From Opitutales bacterium UBA5694 (GTDB taxonomy: Bacteria; Verrucomicrobiota; Verrucomicrobiia; Opitutales; Opitutaceae): a DNA stretch of 64,000 nt. The notes below the pieces were generated by a model. That model did not search any database. It worked only from the letters and a program-made list of their open reading frames with translations, and was not told the DNA's origin. Below are positions 1-8,769 of the stretch, one piece after another. Position numbers and translations under genes: made by a program. The DNA lies in NCBI GenBank assembly GCA_002420185.1, contig DIHO01000007.1, positions 235,266 to 299,265 on the forward strand, read 5' to 3'. How positions within the stretch are numbered: position 1 is the first letter of the stretch; each line of letters starts with the position of its first letter.

Positions 1-2
1 AT

Positions 3-917
3 AATTCCAAAGGAGAAAAAATTACAGTTCCCATAGCACGTCGGTTGGCAATCCCTAGTTTTAATTTCACAACAGAAAAGTACGATGAAACGGAAGCTGA
101 TCTTAGTGTTAGTTCAATTTACTTCAGCGACGAAATCTCGTTAACTGACCAATTCGACATGGTTATCGGCGGACGGTTTGATGATTTTGATCTGTCAGTT
201 GTGGATGTTTATGGCAACTCTGGAGGGAGTGCATCAAAAGTTGATGAGGAGTTTTCGCCTCGCTTCGGCCTCGTTTACAAGGCCCAGGAAAACCTCGCAT
301 TGTACGGTAGCTACAGCGAGTCATTCATACCGAAAAGTGGCGGACAGTATGCTGATTTGAAAGGTAGCAAAAAGCAGAAGACTGATCCTGACGTGTACGA
401 AAATACAGAGTTTGGGGTTAAATACGAACTAACAAATGGGTTGAGTATGACAGCCGCTTTGTATCGCTCTAATGCTGTCAAGCCAACCGGCTCAGTGGCG
501 GATGGTGACTACGCAGTGACCGAAACCGCTACAAAAGGCCTTGAAGTTACTGCAACTGGAACCGTTACGGAGAATTGGTTTATTTCAGCAGGGGCTAACA
601 TTGTTGACGGGACTGCGCCAGCGGAAGTGGCGGAAAATAGCTATTCGGTATGGAATCTAGTCAAAGTTAATGATCAGTTTAGCTTAGGACTTGGTTATAT
701 TCATAAGGGTGATACAGTTGGCAAGGGTAGTACCCAATTACCTTCCTACGATCGTTTGGATGTTGCTGCCTATTACTCGGTAAGTGAGAATCTCCGGTTC
801 CAGCTTAACATTGAAAACGTTACAGATCAGTTGTATTTCCCGAACTCCTACGGAAGTGGACAGGTAACGGTTGGTGCACCAATTCACGCGACTTTTAGAC
901 TTTCTGGTCGTTTCTAA
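3..917 (+). CDS. TonB-dependent receptor, C-terminal part (5' end outside window)
   Basis: Outer-membrane beta-barrel of a TonB-dependent receptor, which imports a chelated metal or other large substrate using TonB energy. The frame is open to the first base of the window, so the gene starts upstream; the TTG at 45 is only the first internal start-like codon. About 300 residues are visible: alternating amphipathic strands, the receptor-like phrases RFGLVYK and LYGSYSESF, and a C-terminal NIENVTDQLYF...FRLSGRF ending in Phe, the usual barrel-insertion signature. The tail resembles siderophore/haem receptors. A strong terminator follows. The next genes downstream include a HemS-like protein, which fits iron or haem uptake, but the substrate cannot be read from this part. 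Confidence 0.9.
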   Translation, partial: NSKGEKITVPIARRLAIPSFNFTTEKYDETEADLSVSSIYFSDEISLTDQFDMVIGGRFDDFDLSVVDVYGNSGGSASKVDEEFSPRFGLVYKAQENLALYGSYSESFIPKSGGQYADLKGSKKQKTDPDVYENTEFGVKYELTNGLSMTAALYRSNAVKPTGSVADGDYAVTETATKGLEVTATGTVTENWFISAGANIVDGTAPAEVAENSYSVWNLVKVNDQFSLGLGYIHKGDTVGKGSTQLPSYDRLDVAAYYSVSENLRFQLNIENVTDQLYFPNSYGSGQVTVGAPIHATFRLSGRF

Positions 918-944
918 AAAATTAGTTATTCCTAAAATAAAAGC

Positions 945-978
945 AAACGGGCTATGCTTCGGCATAGCCCGTTTTTTT
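945..978 (+). terminator. Rho-independent terminator of the TonB receptor gene
   Basis: A perfect 10-bp stem (CGGGCTATGC / GCATAGCCCG) closed by a TTCG tetraloop, preceded by AAA and followed by seven T. It begins 28 bases after the receptor stop codon and separates the receptor from the HemS-like operon. Confidence 0.95.
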
Positions 979-1209
979 ATGTAATTGTACTATTTGTAAA
1001 AAAGACTCACCATTTAAGGGAAATAAAAGAGTTAGCAAATGCAGTTAATTATCACTGCTTCGAAAGTGTCTCATAACCCGAAAATAAAGGTACCCCGACC
1101 GATTTTCATATTAGCCATACTAATTGGCTAAAGAGAATAAATACTTTTACGGGTATAATTTTTTCTTCTTGGAGTGGAGAAAATGGAATACATACGCTAG
1201 AATTTTGGG

Positions 1210-1515
1210 ATGGTTGAACGTTTTATTCCTATACGGTGCGAAATATTGGCTCCCGATGATCAAAAGCTGGTTGACCTCGGAAAAATCGCTAAAGCCTGTG
1301 CAATCGATCTTGGAATCAATGTACCACTTGTGATTGGCTCTCCTCAAATAAGCAGAGAAACCGAATCTGCTATATTATTAAAAATTCCTAAGGAAATTGC
1401 TGTTCTAAATGATGAAATATGGCGGCTGGCCAGCAGGATCGCCTGTTTCTGTCCTGAAACACGAGTATCTACTCAGATATGCAGCGAAAACAACCCTAGC
1501 TCAATTCAGCTATGA
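1210..1515 (+). CDS. Conserved-looking hypothetical protein, 101 aa, coupled to HemS-like gene
   Basis: I do not recognise this protein. It has no signal peptide or membrane segment and looks cytoplasmic; the first half is acidic/hydrophobic mixed (IPIRCEILAPDD, LGINVPLVIGSP) and it carries two Cys in a short C-terminal stretch. The main reason to accept it is context: its TGA overlaps the ATG of the next gene (ATGA at 1512-1515), a typical sign of translational coupling. The start at 1210 has no clear Shine-Dalgarno. Function may be linked to the HemS-like partner, but that is inference. Confidence 0.6.
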   Translation: MVERFIPIRCEILAPDDQKLVDLGKIAKACAIDLGINVPLVIGSPQISRETESAILLKIPKEIAVLNDEIWRLASRIACFCPETRVSTQICSENNPSSIQL

Positions 1516-2342
1516 ACCGCGTCCATTGGGAGTATCGGGAAGCCAAGCCTAAAAGTCAAAATCGCCGTGGATTGATTATAAAGACTGACGAGGACGGCTT
1601 TATTGCTTTAAAGCCAAATTTTGTCGAACTGTTTCGTCGATTAACCTCTTTGCCCGAGTACTATTTACAAACTCGCCATGCTTACGCCACCTTAATTGCC
1701 AGAAGGCGGCAAATAGAATTAAGTTGTATCGAAAGTTCGAATCTAATTGCAGACTGCGAGAAAAGCCTCCAATTGGATAGTACAAGTAATCATCGTATGT
1801 ATGCTCGCGTCTCGCGCTGCGAATGCTGTGAGTCTCCGGGTCGCATTGAAGTTCGAAATAAGCGCAATTTCGAAGTCTTACAGATTTGTTGCTCTCCGCT
1901 GGTAAAGGCACTGGACTGGGGCAAAATTATAGCGGACTCTTCTTTGGAAGAAGCAGAGTGCCACGTCAGAATTGATCGAGAGCGCTATCCTTTCGTTCCA
2001 AAGCTAGCCAAAAAAGTCGCTGGAGATCCTTCGCAAATAACAAAATTCTTTGAATTGCTTCGCGAGCGATCAATTGCGTTTGTTGCGACTTTAGAAACGG
2101 ATGGTATTATTCATAGTGAGAGAATTCTGGCGAAAAAAATCAATTGCAGCGGTGGAGTTCTAATTATTGAAGGTTCCGCAAAAACATTACGCCTAAACCT
2201 AGCTGCCGCACGTTCCCTGTTCTCGGTGGATGCCGATGGTTTTAGCACGATCTATGTTGCTGGAAATCAGAATGTTCTGCTCCTCTCAATTAAGACTTTG
2301 TCGGCTACTAGAAGCGATGAGTTATTCGCCGAACTTGACTGA
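1512..2342 (+). CDS. Divergent HemS/HmuS-like haem utilisation protein
   Basis: 276 aa, cytoplasmic. HemS/ChuS/HmuS proteins bind or degrade haem delivered by TonB receptors and consist of two similar halves. By eye the protein follows that plan: residues about 33-55 (ALKPNFVELFRRL..LPEYY) match the family's repeat start (LRPDW..LLRALP..GEV.AL), residues about 100-130 resemble the strand pair of repeat 1, and residues about 180-260 (FVATLETDGIIHS, then LRLNLAAARSLFSVDADG) match repeat 2, which in HemS reads VFVGN.GCIQIHTG...LHLR...W. Sequence identity looks low and the canonical haem-ligand His context is not evident, so activity is uncertain. It is coupled to the 101-aa gene and followed 30 bases later by a small membrane protein. 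An alternative is an unrelated family with chance similarity. Confidence 0.5.
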   Translation: MNRVHWEYREAKPKSQNRRGLIIKTDEDGFIALKPNFVELFRRLTSLPEYYLQTRHAYATLIARRRQIELSCIESSNLIADCEKSLQLDSTSNHRMYARVSRCECCESPGRIEVRNKRNFEVLQICCSPLVKALDWGKIIADSSLEEAECHVRIDRERYPFVPKLAKKVAGDPSQITKFFELLRERSIAFVATLETDGIIHSERILAKKINCSGGVLIIEGSAKTLRLNLAAARSLFSVDADGFSTIYVAGNQNVLLLSIKTLSATRSDELFAELD

Positions 2343-2372
2343 CTATTTGTGGTAAAAATAATGCACAATTGA

Positions 2373-2534
2373 ATGAATAAAAAAGATAAAAGATACGACG
2401 TTACTGCTAGCCCATTTTTACGTGGATTGGTTGTTGAGGATCGCCACAACGAAATCGTAAGATCGATCATAGGCGTAGTAGGACCGCTCTTATTACTACT
2501 TATATTTATCATGGCTATCAAACGAAATAGCTAA
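2373..2534 (+). CDS. Small single-pass membrane protein, 53 aa
   Basis: ATG at 2373 to TAA at 2534 encodes 53 residues: a charged N-terminal third (MNKKDKRYD..), a middle with acidic and basic residues, a hydrophobic segment at about residues 32-49 (IIGVVGPLLLLLIFIM) and a short basic tail (KRNS). This predicts a tail-anchored or single-pass inner-membrane protein with the N-terminus inside. It starts 30 bases after the HemS-like gene in the same direction, so it is probably the last gene of that operon. I recognise no family. No strong ribosome binding site precedes it, which is common for genes in this window. Confidence 0.55.
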   Translation: MNKKDKRYDVTASPFLRGLVVEDRHNEIVRSIIGVVGPLLLLLIFIMAIKRNS

Positions 2535-2857
2535 CTTATAATTATATACTAATAAATAGTATTTATATATAAATCTAACATATATTGTTAAGATAATTTA
2601 GTAAAAATCACAATGCTTGAGGCTTTAGGTGGTCAATATCTCCCAGTATCTGAATTCGTACAGTACTCACCAAATGGCTGGAATACACAACTTTGCTAAT
2701 GACTGTCTTCTCTTGACTCTGTGAATCATTTATTTCTCTTTTTGGATTGTGGGGATTGAACTCCCCGTTTCTATTCTAAAGATAACGTTAATCGCAAACC
2801 GTGAGACGAATCGCTCACCGGTTGGAGTACAGGTTGTGTTAGACATTGCTTTGTTCA

Positions 2858-3150
2858 ATTTGCTACCTCTCAATACGCTTGATCATATCCAAAGAACACC
2901 AGCGAGACACGATTGCCTACCGCGGTCATGGAGTAATCAAAAGACCCGATATTGATAGACTTGCTGAGAAGCGGACGCTTTTTGAAAATACCTGGTCCAA
3001 TTAACCGGTTTGGTCCTTGAGAGGCGGCTATACAGACGGAACTTTTTGTTCAATAGACGAATGATAGATGCAATGGTAACCCGTATTAAGGACAAGCAGC
3101 AGGTCGATCGTATCGATGAGTAGAATACATTTTCTGGTCATGGGATGATG
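2858..3150 (+). pseudogene. Decayed type I sulfatase (N-terminal and metal-site fragments)
   Basis: In the frame of 2858-3004 the translation includes RDTIAYRGHGVIKRPDIDRL followed by AEKRTLFENTWSN and a stop. This matches the sulfatase N-terminus, which typically reads D..G.YG...KTPN-D-LA..G..F.N. In another frame at 3061-3150 comes MIDAMVTRIKDKQQVDRIDE, a TAG, then NTFSGHGMM, matching the later sulfatase block AMV.R-D...I.-L...G-.-.T-V.F-SDHG. The catalytic CxPSR region and about 200 residues between the blocks are missing, so this is a frameshifted, internally deleted remnant. The rest of 2535-3597 shows no supported gene; 2535-2630 is very AT-rich. Confidence 0.75.
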
Positions 3151-3597
3151 GTAATGTTTCTAGCGATGAGATCCTGCCGCTTCACGTATTTGATGATTGG
3201 GCGATCTTAGGGACTGCTTGAAAAAATGTGCTCGTCATTTAATTTCCTGTCACAATCAGTACAGGCTAATACAGGTTAATGGTAAGTCATTCGCCTAGTT
3301 ACCAAAGTAAATTAATGTACCCTAGGTGGTAACCGGTTCCGAATCCCACTAGTCACCCCGATTATTACTTTGGAAGCGGTTTAGCAACTGAAACCAAACC
3401 CTCCCTACAAAGCATCAGCCAGGATGAGGACCTGTAAACATTCAACAAGCGGGTCTACACAAAGGATTGAAGAGAAAATTCCAGTATTCAACAAAGGCGA
3501 CACCCCGACGCGATAGCCAAACCAATTCCGCCATTCAAGCCCACCTACACAACAAACTGCTTGATAGTCGATCATATGCCAGCATCCTAACACCTGT

Positions 3598-4962
3598 ATG
3601 GAAAAGCTTACCTGGATCCTGACAACGACTTCCTTATCCCTCCTAATATCGCTCGCTTCCTTCGCCGACGACTGGGAACCGCTTCTGAGCGGCAACTCCT
3701 TTGAGGGATGGGAACAGCTTGGAGGCTTAGCCAAGTTCGAAATTAAAAATGGAGAGGTTACGGGAACCAGTGTCGCCAATACACCTAACTCTTTTATGAC
3801 GACCGAGAGGGCCTATACGGATTTCGTTCTGGAGTTTGAAGTGTGGGTTCAGGATGGCCTCAATTCAGGTGTACAATTTCGCAGTAACACGAAGCCTAAT
3901 CCAGATCTCCCAGATGGCCGAGTCTACGGATACCAATTCGAATTAGATACGACCGAACGTGCGTGGTCTGCTGGAATTTACGATGAAGCAAATCGAGGCT
4001 GGCTGTATCCAGTCAGTTACAACGAGCCAGCTCGTTATCTATTCAAGAAAGAGCAATGGAACACCGCCCGCATCGAATGTATCGGAAACGAGGTACAAAC
4101 TTTTCTCAACGGGAAACAAGTTTCTCACCTTGTAGATGAAGAAACGATTTCTGGTTTCATTGGGCTCCAAGTTCACAGCATCAGAGGTTCAGAAAACGAG
4201 GGCTACAAAGTCCGCTGGCGTAACCTTAGGATCAATACAAAGATACCCAAACTATCCCCACCTGAGGGAATTTACATTCGCAATATCAAACCCAATTCCC
4301 TGAGCAGTTCGGAAAAAGCACAGGGTTGGACGCGTCTCTTCAATGGCCGAAAAGCGAATGAATGGAGAAGCGCCGAGGGGATAAACGTTTTTTCTGATAA
4401 AGACTGGGAAGTAAAAGATGGGGCGTTAGTAATCCATGCCGGTTCCAAGGCAGGGGACCTCGTTTCAAAGAAGGCATATGGCCCCTTTGAATTTGATTTT
4501 GAATTCAAACTCACAGAGGGGGCCAATAGCGGAGTTAAATACTTCGTGTCCGACTTCGCCGAACCTGGACAAGCAGCGAATTATCTTGGATTGGAATACC
4601 AGTTAATCGACGACAACCTACACCCTGACGCCAAACAAGGTGTCGTTGGTAATCGCACTAGCGCTTCGCTGTACGATCTGATACCCCGATATCGAGAAGT
4701 CCAAACCCGAAAAGTCCCGCTTCACATAGGTAGCTGGAATCATGGTCGTATCGTTGCTTTTCCCAATGGGACGGTCCAACATTGGTTAAACGGTTTTAAC
4801 GTCGTCGAATACGAACGCGGATCAAATATTTATGATGCACTAGTAGCTCGTAGCAAATATGAGAATTATGAAAATTTTGGACTGAAAGCAAAAGGGCTTC
4901 TGCTTCTTCAAAACCATGACGATGAGGTAAGCTATCGCAGTCTCAAAATTCGCGAACTCTAA
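3598..4962 (+). CDS. Secreted tandem DUF1080 protein (3-keto-disaccharide hydrolase family)
   Basis: 454 aa. A Sec signal peptide spans about residues 1-23 (hydrophobic LTWILTTTSLSLLISLASFA). Two copies of the DUF1080/3-keto-disaccharide hydrolase beta-sandwich follow: residues about 25-212 (DDWEPLLSGNSFEGWEQ... ending in WRNLRI) and about 240-454 (GWTRLFNGRKANEWRS... ending in YRSLKIREL). Each copy has the family opening 'LF.G....W', the NSGV(Q/K)(F/Y) core and the closing 'R-L-I' strand. Family members cleave 3-keto-glycosides made by Gfo/Idh-type glycoside 3-dehydrogenases. The gene stands alone, convergent with cutC only 11 bases away. ATG at 3598 places the signal peptide at the very start. 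Confidence 0.92.
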   Translation: MEKLTWILTTTSLSLLISLASFADDWEPLLSGNSFEGWEQLGGLAKFEIKNGEVTGTSVANTPNSFMTTERAYTDFVLEFEVWVQDGLNSGVQFRSNTKPNPDLPDGRVYGYQFELDTTERAWSAGIYDEANRGWLYPVSYNEPARYLFKKEQWNTARIECIGNEVQTFLNGKQVSHLVDEETISGFIGLQVHSIRGSENEGYKVRWRNLRINTKIPKLSPPEGIYIRNIKPNSLSSSEKAQGWTRLFNGRKANEWRSAEGINVFSDKDWEVKDGALVIHAGSKAGDLVSKKAYGPFEFDFEFKLTEGANSGVKYFVSDFAEPGQAANYLGLEYQLIDDNLHPDAKQGVVGNRTSASLYDLIPRYREVQTRKVPLHIGSWNHGRIVAFPNGTVQHWLNGFNVVEYERGSNIYDALVARSKYENYENFGLKAKGLLLLQNHDDEVSYRSLKIREL

Positions 4963-4973
4963 ACTTTCGAGAA

Positions 4974-5696
4974 TTAAAACGACACCGCTTCAACCAGCAA
5001 GCGGACTTTCCTTTCAGACGTCTTATCGTTTTCCATCACGCCTGAATACGCGTGGACCGATAAGTCCCCTTTCCAAGGCTGAAGCCCCTTTAGAACAAGT
5101 GGGACATTTTCTGGCGAGACACTACCCCCGATAACGATTTCCGTTCTCCCCGCACACTGCTGTATAAGCTGATTGATTACGAATACCCCGTCAAGGGCTG
5201 ATCCCGATTCTCCCCAAGGCACCCCACTGGTGAGAATTCGATCAACACCCAATTGGATAAGGATGCCCAGTGATTCTTGGACGTCTCTCGCCGCGTCGAA
5301 AGAGCGATGAAAAGTCGCTTTCAAACTCAAAGAATGGCTTAGCTCGATCAACGGACCGATTTGAAGCACGTCTATTTCTCCCCCTCTTGTCAAACCACCC
5401 AGCACCACTCCATCCGCTTTGGCTTCTGCCGCAATTTCGATCTCTCGGCGCATCTCCCCAATCTCATAACTGGAGTAGCAAAAATCTCCGCCCCTCGGTC
5501 TTACCATTACCATGAGTCCGGGACGCTGAAAAGCCAATCGAGCCGCTTCAATACTTTCTTTAAGCGGGGTCAAACCATCGAGTTGCATCGATCCGCAAAG
5601 CTCGATGGTATCCGCTCCGCCCTGGAATGCGGCCTTAGCAAATAGACCAGTCTCTTCAGCTACGTCGCCTCGAATGCAAACTTCCACCTTCACCAT
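4974..5696 (-). CDS. cutC: CutC family protein
   Basis: 240-aa TIM-barrel protein of the CutC family, cytoplasmic, historically linked to copper homeostasis although the biochemical role is not settled. Diagnostic stretches are present: the start VEVC, GGADTIELCGSM..GGLTP-like, the core VRPRGGDFCYS at about residue 65, DGVVLGGLT at about 95, TFHRSFD at about 128, DRILTSG and GGSVSPENV. Length is normal for the family (about 240-250). ATG at 5696. A GNAT gene lies 33 bases upstream in the same direction, so they may share a transcript. Confidence 0.95.
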   Translation of the reverse strand: MVKVEVCIRGDVAEETGLFAKAAFQGGADTIELCGSMQLDGLTPLKESIEAARLAFQRPGLMVMVRPRGGDFCYSSYEIGEMRREIEIAAEAKADGVVLGGLTRGGEIDVLQIGPLIELSHSLSLKATFHRSFDAARDVQESLGILIQLGVDRILTSGVPWGESGSALDGVFVINQLIQQCAGRTEIVIGGSVSPENVPLVLKGLQPWKGDLSVHAYSGVMENDKTSERKVRLLVEAVSF

Positions 5697-5729
5697 GCCA
5701 GAATCCCTCTTAATTTTTCCTATTATCGA

Positions 5730-6167
5730 TTATTGAAGCCGCTTTTCCATTTTCTGATGCGGAATCGTGACTTCTATAAATTCATCACCAACTGAATGAT
5801 ACCCAAGGCTCTGATAAAATCCGAGCGCGGTGACTCGTGCATTCAAACTGATTTTGACGCCGCCCTTCCCTGTTAATTCAGATTCGACCTTTCGCATTAG
5901 CTCCGAGCCAATCCCCTGCCCTTGTATTTCCTTCTTTGTCGCCATCTGTCTGATACGATAACAATGATCGCAACCTGGAATGGCGATCACGCAGGCAATA
6001 GCTTCATTTCCTTGAAAAACCGCATAGTGGTGAGAGAACGCTTCCCAAGAGAGGTCTTCCAAACGGAAATCAAGCCCAAATGGCTCTCTCAAGATTTGGT
6101 TGCGGAGCAAGAACACTTTTTCGTATTCAGGAGAACCATAAGCTATTTCACAAAAATGGCGTTTCAT
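5730..6167 (-). CDS. GNAT family N-acetyltransferase
   Basis: 145 aa from the ATG at 6167. GNAT enzymes move an acetyl group from acetyl-CoA to an amine. The acetyl-CoA loop is visible as QGQGIGSELMRKVE (R/Q-x-x-G-x-G/A), preceded by the beta4 strand YRIRQMATKKE and followed by ARVTALGFYQSLGY, the usual C-terminal strand/helix. The fold resembles ElaA/YjdJ-type small GNATs (REPFGLDF near the start). A TTG 18 bases further upstream would add six residues; the ATG is preferred. Substrate is unknown. Confidence 0.88.
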   Translation of the reverse strand: MKRHFCEIAYGSPEYEKVFLLRNQILREPFGLDFRLEDLSWEAFSHHYAVFQGNEAIACVIAIPGCDHCYRIRQMATKKEIQGQGIGSELMRKVESELTGKGGVKISLNARVTALGFYQSLGYHSVGDEFIEVTIPHQKMEKRLQ

Positions 6168-6235
6168 GGTCTGGAAAAGCCTCAACCGCGGAACCCGACT
6201 GAGGCCAAATAATTAAAACAAACAGACGTTCGCCT

Positions 6236-8215
6236 TCATGAGCCTGCTGCCGAAAGAACATTCGATCCCGTCATTCCCAATTCAGCCATGACCGTATTCC
6301 CGGGAGCACTCATACCGAATCGGTCGATTCCTAGGACTTTTCCCTCAAAGCCGACATATTTGTGCCAGAGCCCCGTGACACCTGCTTCAATCGCTATCCG
6401 TTTCCTACAGGAAGAAGGTAAAATACTCTCTTTGTATTCATCGCTTTGGCCATCAAATCTCAGCATTGAAGGCATCGACACGACCCGGGCACCGGGACCT
6501 ATTTCATCCGCTGCGGCAATGGCATGCTGCACTTCCGAACCGGTTCCGATTAAGATGACTTCCAAAGGTCCAGTCTCTTTTTTTATCACGTACCCTCCCT
6601 TAATAACTCCGTGGCGGCGTTCTTCAGGAGTCACCGTATTGATATTGGGCACACCTTGCCGCGTGAGCGAAAGTACAGTTGGACCGTCTTGACGCTCCAC
6701 GGCCGCAACGAACGCTCCCGCGGTCTCTTCCGAATCACAAGGGCGAATCACGTCCAGATTGGGTATGACTCTTAGACCTGAAACCGTTTCAACCGGTTGA
6801 TGTGTCGGACCATCCTCACCCACTCCCACCGAATCGTGGGTAAAAATGTAGATCACAGGAAGGCCCGCCAGGGAAGCCAATCGGATCGAAGGTCGCAAAT
6901 AATCCGCAAACACCATAAAAGTAGCTCCCGAAGCTCTCCAAATCCCATCGTAAGCCACCCCGTTGAGCAAGGCACCCATAGCGTGCTCGCGAATACCAAA
7001 GAGCAAATTTCGTCCCGATTCGTTTCCAGACAGAAAAACGCCTCCATCTTTAATGTAGTTCTTCGTAGATCCATGGAGGTCCGCAGAACCACTAATCAAT
7101 TCGGGACGGGCCTGTGCGATAGGCTGCAGGACATTCGACCCTGCCGCTCGCGTTGCCAGTTTAGCATCTACTTCAGCTAGCGGAATTTTTGACAAAATAT
7201 CGTCAATGTCCACCGGAGCTGACGCTCCCGACTCCAACGCAGCTGCTAGCTCGACATTGGCCTTGGCCCACTCATCGTAGGTGGTTTTCCAAGTATTATA
7301 AACTTCAGTACGCACTTGCTTCAGTTCAGCGAAATAAGCTCGAACATCCTCGGACACGTGGAAACGCACTTCTGGGAGCCCTAAAATCTGGTGGGCGTTT
7401 TCAGAATACTTGATCGCACCACTCTCCCCATGCCCAGCACTCGTCCCCGCAACCTCTGGAATCCCTCGAGCAATCTCAGTCTTAGCAACAATCAACTGAG
7501 GCTTACCCTTCGCTGCCTTGGCATCGCTAAACGCTGCTGCAACGGCATCGAGATCATGTCCATCGATTGTGACAACACCCCATCCCAACGCTTCATATCG
7601 CTTAGCGGTATCTTCACTCTGAGACATATCCGCCTTCGCATCGAGCGTGACGTCATTACTATCATAAAAAACAATCAAATTATCGAGGTGCAGATGACCC
7701 GCGAGCGCAGATGCTTCTTGGGCAACCCCCTCCTGAATGCAACCATCGCCCGCCAAGGCCACGATGTGGTTGTCTAATATAGTATGGGTGTCCGTGTTGA
7801 ATTTTGCTGCCGCCATTTTCTGAGAGACGGCAAAACCAACCGCGTTGCCAATTCCCTGCCCCAAGGGACCCGTTGTGCTTTCAACCCCCGCGGTTTCTTT
7901 GAATTCCGGATGCCCTGGAGTCTTGCTGTGAAGCTGGCGGAAATTCTTGAGTTCCTCCAAATCCAGATCAAATCCCGCCAAATGTAGCCAACTATAGAGG
8001 AACATGCTTCCATGACCGCCCGATAGGATGAAACGGTCCCGATTTAACCAACGCGGCTCGTCCGGATTAACACTCAGTGCATGCCCATAAAGGACCGCAC
8101 CAATCTCGGCTGATCCGAGTGGCAAGCCCACGTGTCCTGAGTGGCAGGCGTGAACCGCATCGATTGCGAGCCCGCGGGCTTGATTGGCGGCTATTTGAAG
8201 GATATCTTTATTCAT
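6236..8215 (-). CDS. tkt: Transketolase
   Basis: 659 aa with the start at the ATG at 8215 (MNKDILQIAANQARG), the usual transketolase beginning and length; a longer open frame to 8344 overlaps the rplS terminator and is rejected. Transfers two-carbon units between sugar phosphates in the pentose phosphate pathway, using thiamine diphosphate. Visible are the first TPP loop (HSGHVGLPLGSAE), the TPP/Mg motif GDGCIQEGVAQEA...SND, the central SADLHGST, EHAMGALLNG with the catalytic Glu, and HDSVGVGEDGPTHQPVE. Val/Leu replace the more common Pro/Met in the SGHPGMPMG stretch, a small family variation. The gene is transcribed alone. Confidence 0.97.
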   Translation of the reverse strand: MNKDILQIAANQARGLAIDAVHACHSGHVGLPLGSAEIGAVLYGHALSVNPDEPRWLNRDRFILSGGHGSMFLYSWLHLAGFDLDLEELKNFRQLHSKTPGHPEFKETAGVESTTGPLGQGIGNAVGFAVSQKMAAAKFNTDTHTILDNHIVALAGDGCIQEGVAQEASALAGHLHLDNLIVFYDSNDVTLDAKADMSQSEDTAKRYEALGWGVVTIDGHDLDAVAAAFSDAKAAKGKPQLIVAKTEIARGIPEVAGTSAGHGESGAIKYSENAHQILGLPEVRFHVSEDVRAYFAELKQVRTEVYNTWKTTYDEWAKANVELAAALESGASAPVDIDDILSKIPLAEVDAKLATRAAGSNVLQPIAQARPELISGSADLHGSTKNYIKDGGVFLSGNESGRNLLFGIREHAMGALLNGVAYDGIWRASGATFMVFADYLRPSIRLASLAGLPVIYIFTHDSVGVGEDGPTHQPVETVSGLRVIPNLDVIRPCDSEETAGAFVAAVERQDGPTVLSLTRQGVPNINTVTPEERRHGVIKGGYVIKKETGPLEVILIGTGSEVQHAIAAADEIGPGARVVSMPSMLRFDGQSDEYKESILPSSCRKRIAIEAGVTGLWHKYVGFEGKVLGIDRFGMSAPGNTVMAELGMTGSNVLSAAGS

Positions 8216-8342
8216 TTTAGATTGCGGAAATTCGAACACTATTTCGAACGTTACACGTCTATCTGGCCTTTCAGAGGGCTCAAGGGTAAAATGGACGCTT
8301 AATCCTTTCAAGAGGAATTGAGACAACGACGATCCCGAGTGC

Positions 8343-8369
8343 AAAAAAGGCTGCCCAAACGGGCAGCCT
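8343..8369 (-). terminator. Rho-independent terminator after rplS
   Basis: On the minus strand a 9-bp stem (AGGCTGCCC / GGGCAGCCT) with a GTTT loop runs into six T. It lies 28 bases past the rplS stop and upstream of the transketolase start, so it separates the two transcripts and argues against the longer transketolase frame. Confidence 0.93.
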
Positions 8370-8396
8370 GATTAAAATCAAACTTTCGAGCAGATG

Positions 8397-8759
8397 TCAG
8401 TAGCCGCGGGCCAATCGCTTTTCCTTCACCTGCATGGCCTTCTTGCCCACGAGTCCCCTAAGATAATACATTCGAGCACGCATTGTCTTAGATTCTTTCT
8501 CGATCTCGATCTTGGAAACGTTGGGACTGTGGACCGGGAACACTTTTTCAACGCCTTCACCGTAGGAAATACGACGAACCGTGAAAGCCTCTTGAATGCC
8601 CGAACCCTTTCGTGCGATTACGATACCAGAGAATATCTGGACGCGACGCTTGTCACCCTCTCTCACCAACGTGTGAACTTTAACACCATCGCCTACCTTG
8701 AAAAGGGGAATGTCAGTCTTTAGCTGGTCTTGATTCAAATCTTTAACAATCTGGTTCAT
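8397..8759 (-). CDS. rplS: 50S ribosomal protein L19
   Basis: 120 aa from the ATG at 8759 (MNQIVKDLNQDQL). L19 sits at the 30S-50S interface. Typical stretches are F(K)VGDGVKVH, GIVIARKGSG, FTVRRISYGEGVE-(K)VFP, HSPNV.KIE and the end RARMYYLRGLVGKKA. Upstream in-frame codons (to 8843) overlap trmD and are not used. It is the second gene of a trmD-rplS pair with a 10-base spacer. Confidence 0.97.
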   Translation of the reverse strand: MNQIVKDLNQDQLKTDIPLFKVGDGVKVHTLVREGDKRRVQIFSGIVIARKGSGIQEAFTVRRISYGEGVEKVFPVHSPNVSKIEIEKESKTMRARMYYLRGLVGKKAMQVKEKRLARGY

Positions 8760-8769
8760 TATATGAATA

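Noticed and set aside
1124..1333. Plus-strand 69-codon frame
   Set aside because: Aromatic-rich, overlaps the better supported 101-aa frame that is coupled to the HemS-like gene.
3325..3360. tRNA 3'-end-like string (GGTTCCGAATCCCACTAGTCACC)
   Set aside because: The T-loop has an extra base, no T-stem partner is adjacent, and no matching acceptor strand is found upstream. It may be a tRNA-derived relic or chance; not enough to call a tRNA or attachment site.
6288..8013. Many plus- and minus-strand frames inside the transketolase gene
   Set aside because: They are shadows of the strongly conserved transketolase frame.
8216..8344. N-terminal extension of transketolase
   Set aside because: The extra 43 residues overlap the rplS terminator region and are unlike transketolase N-termini; the ATG at 8215 gives the usual length.
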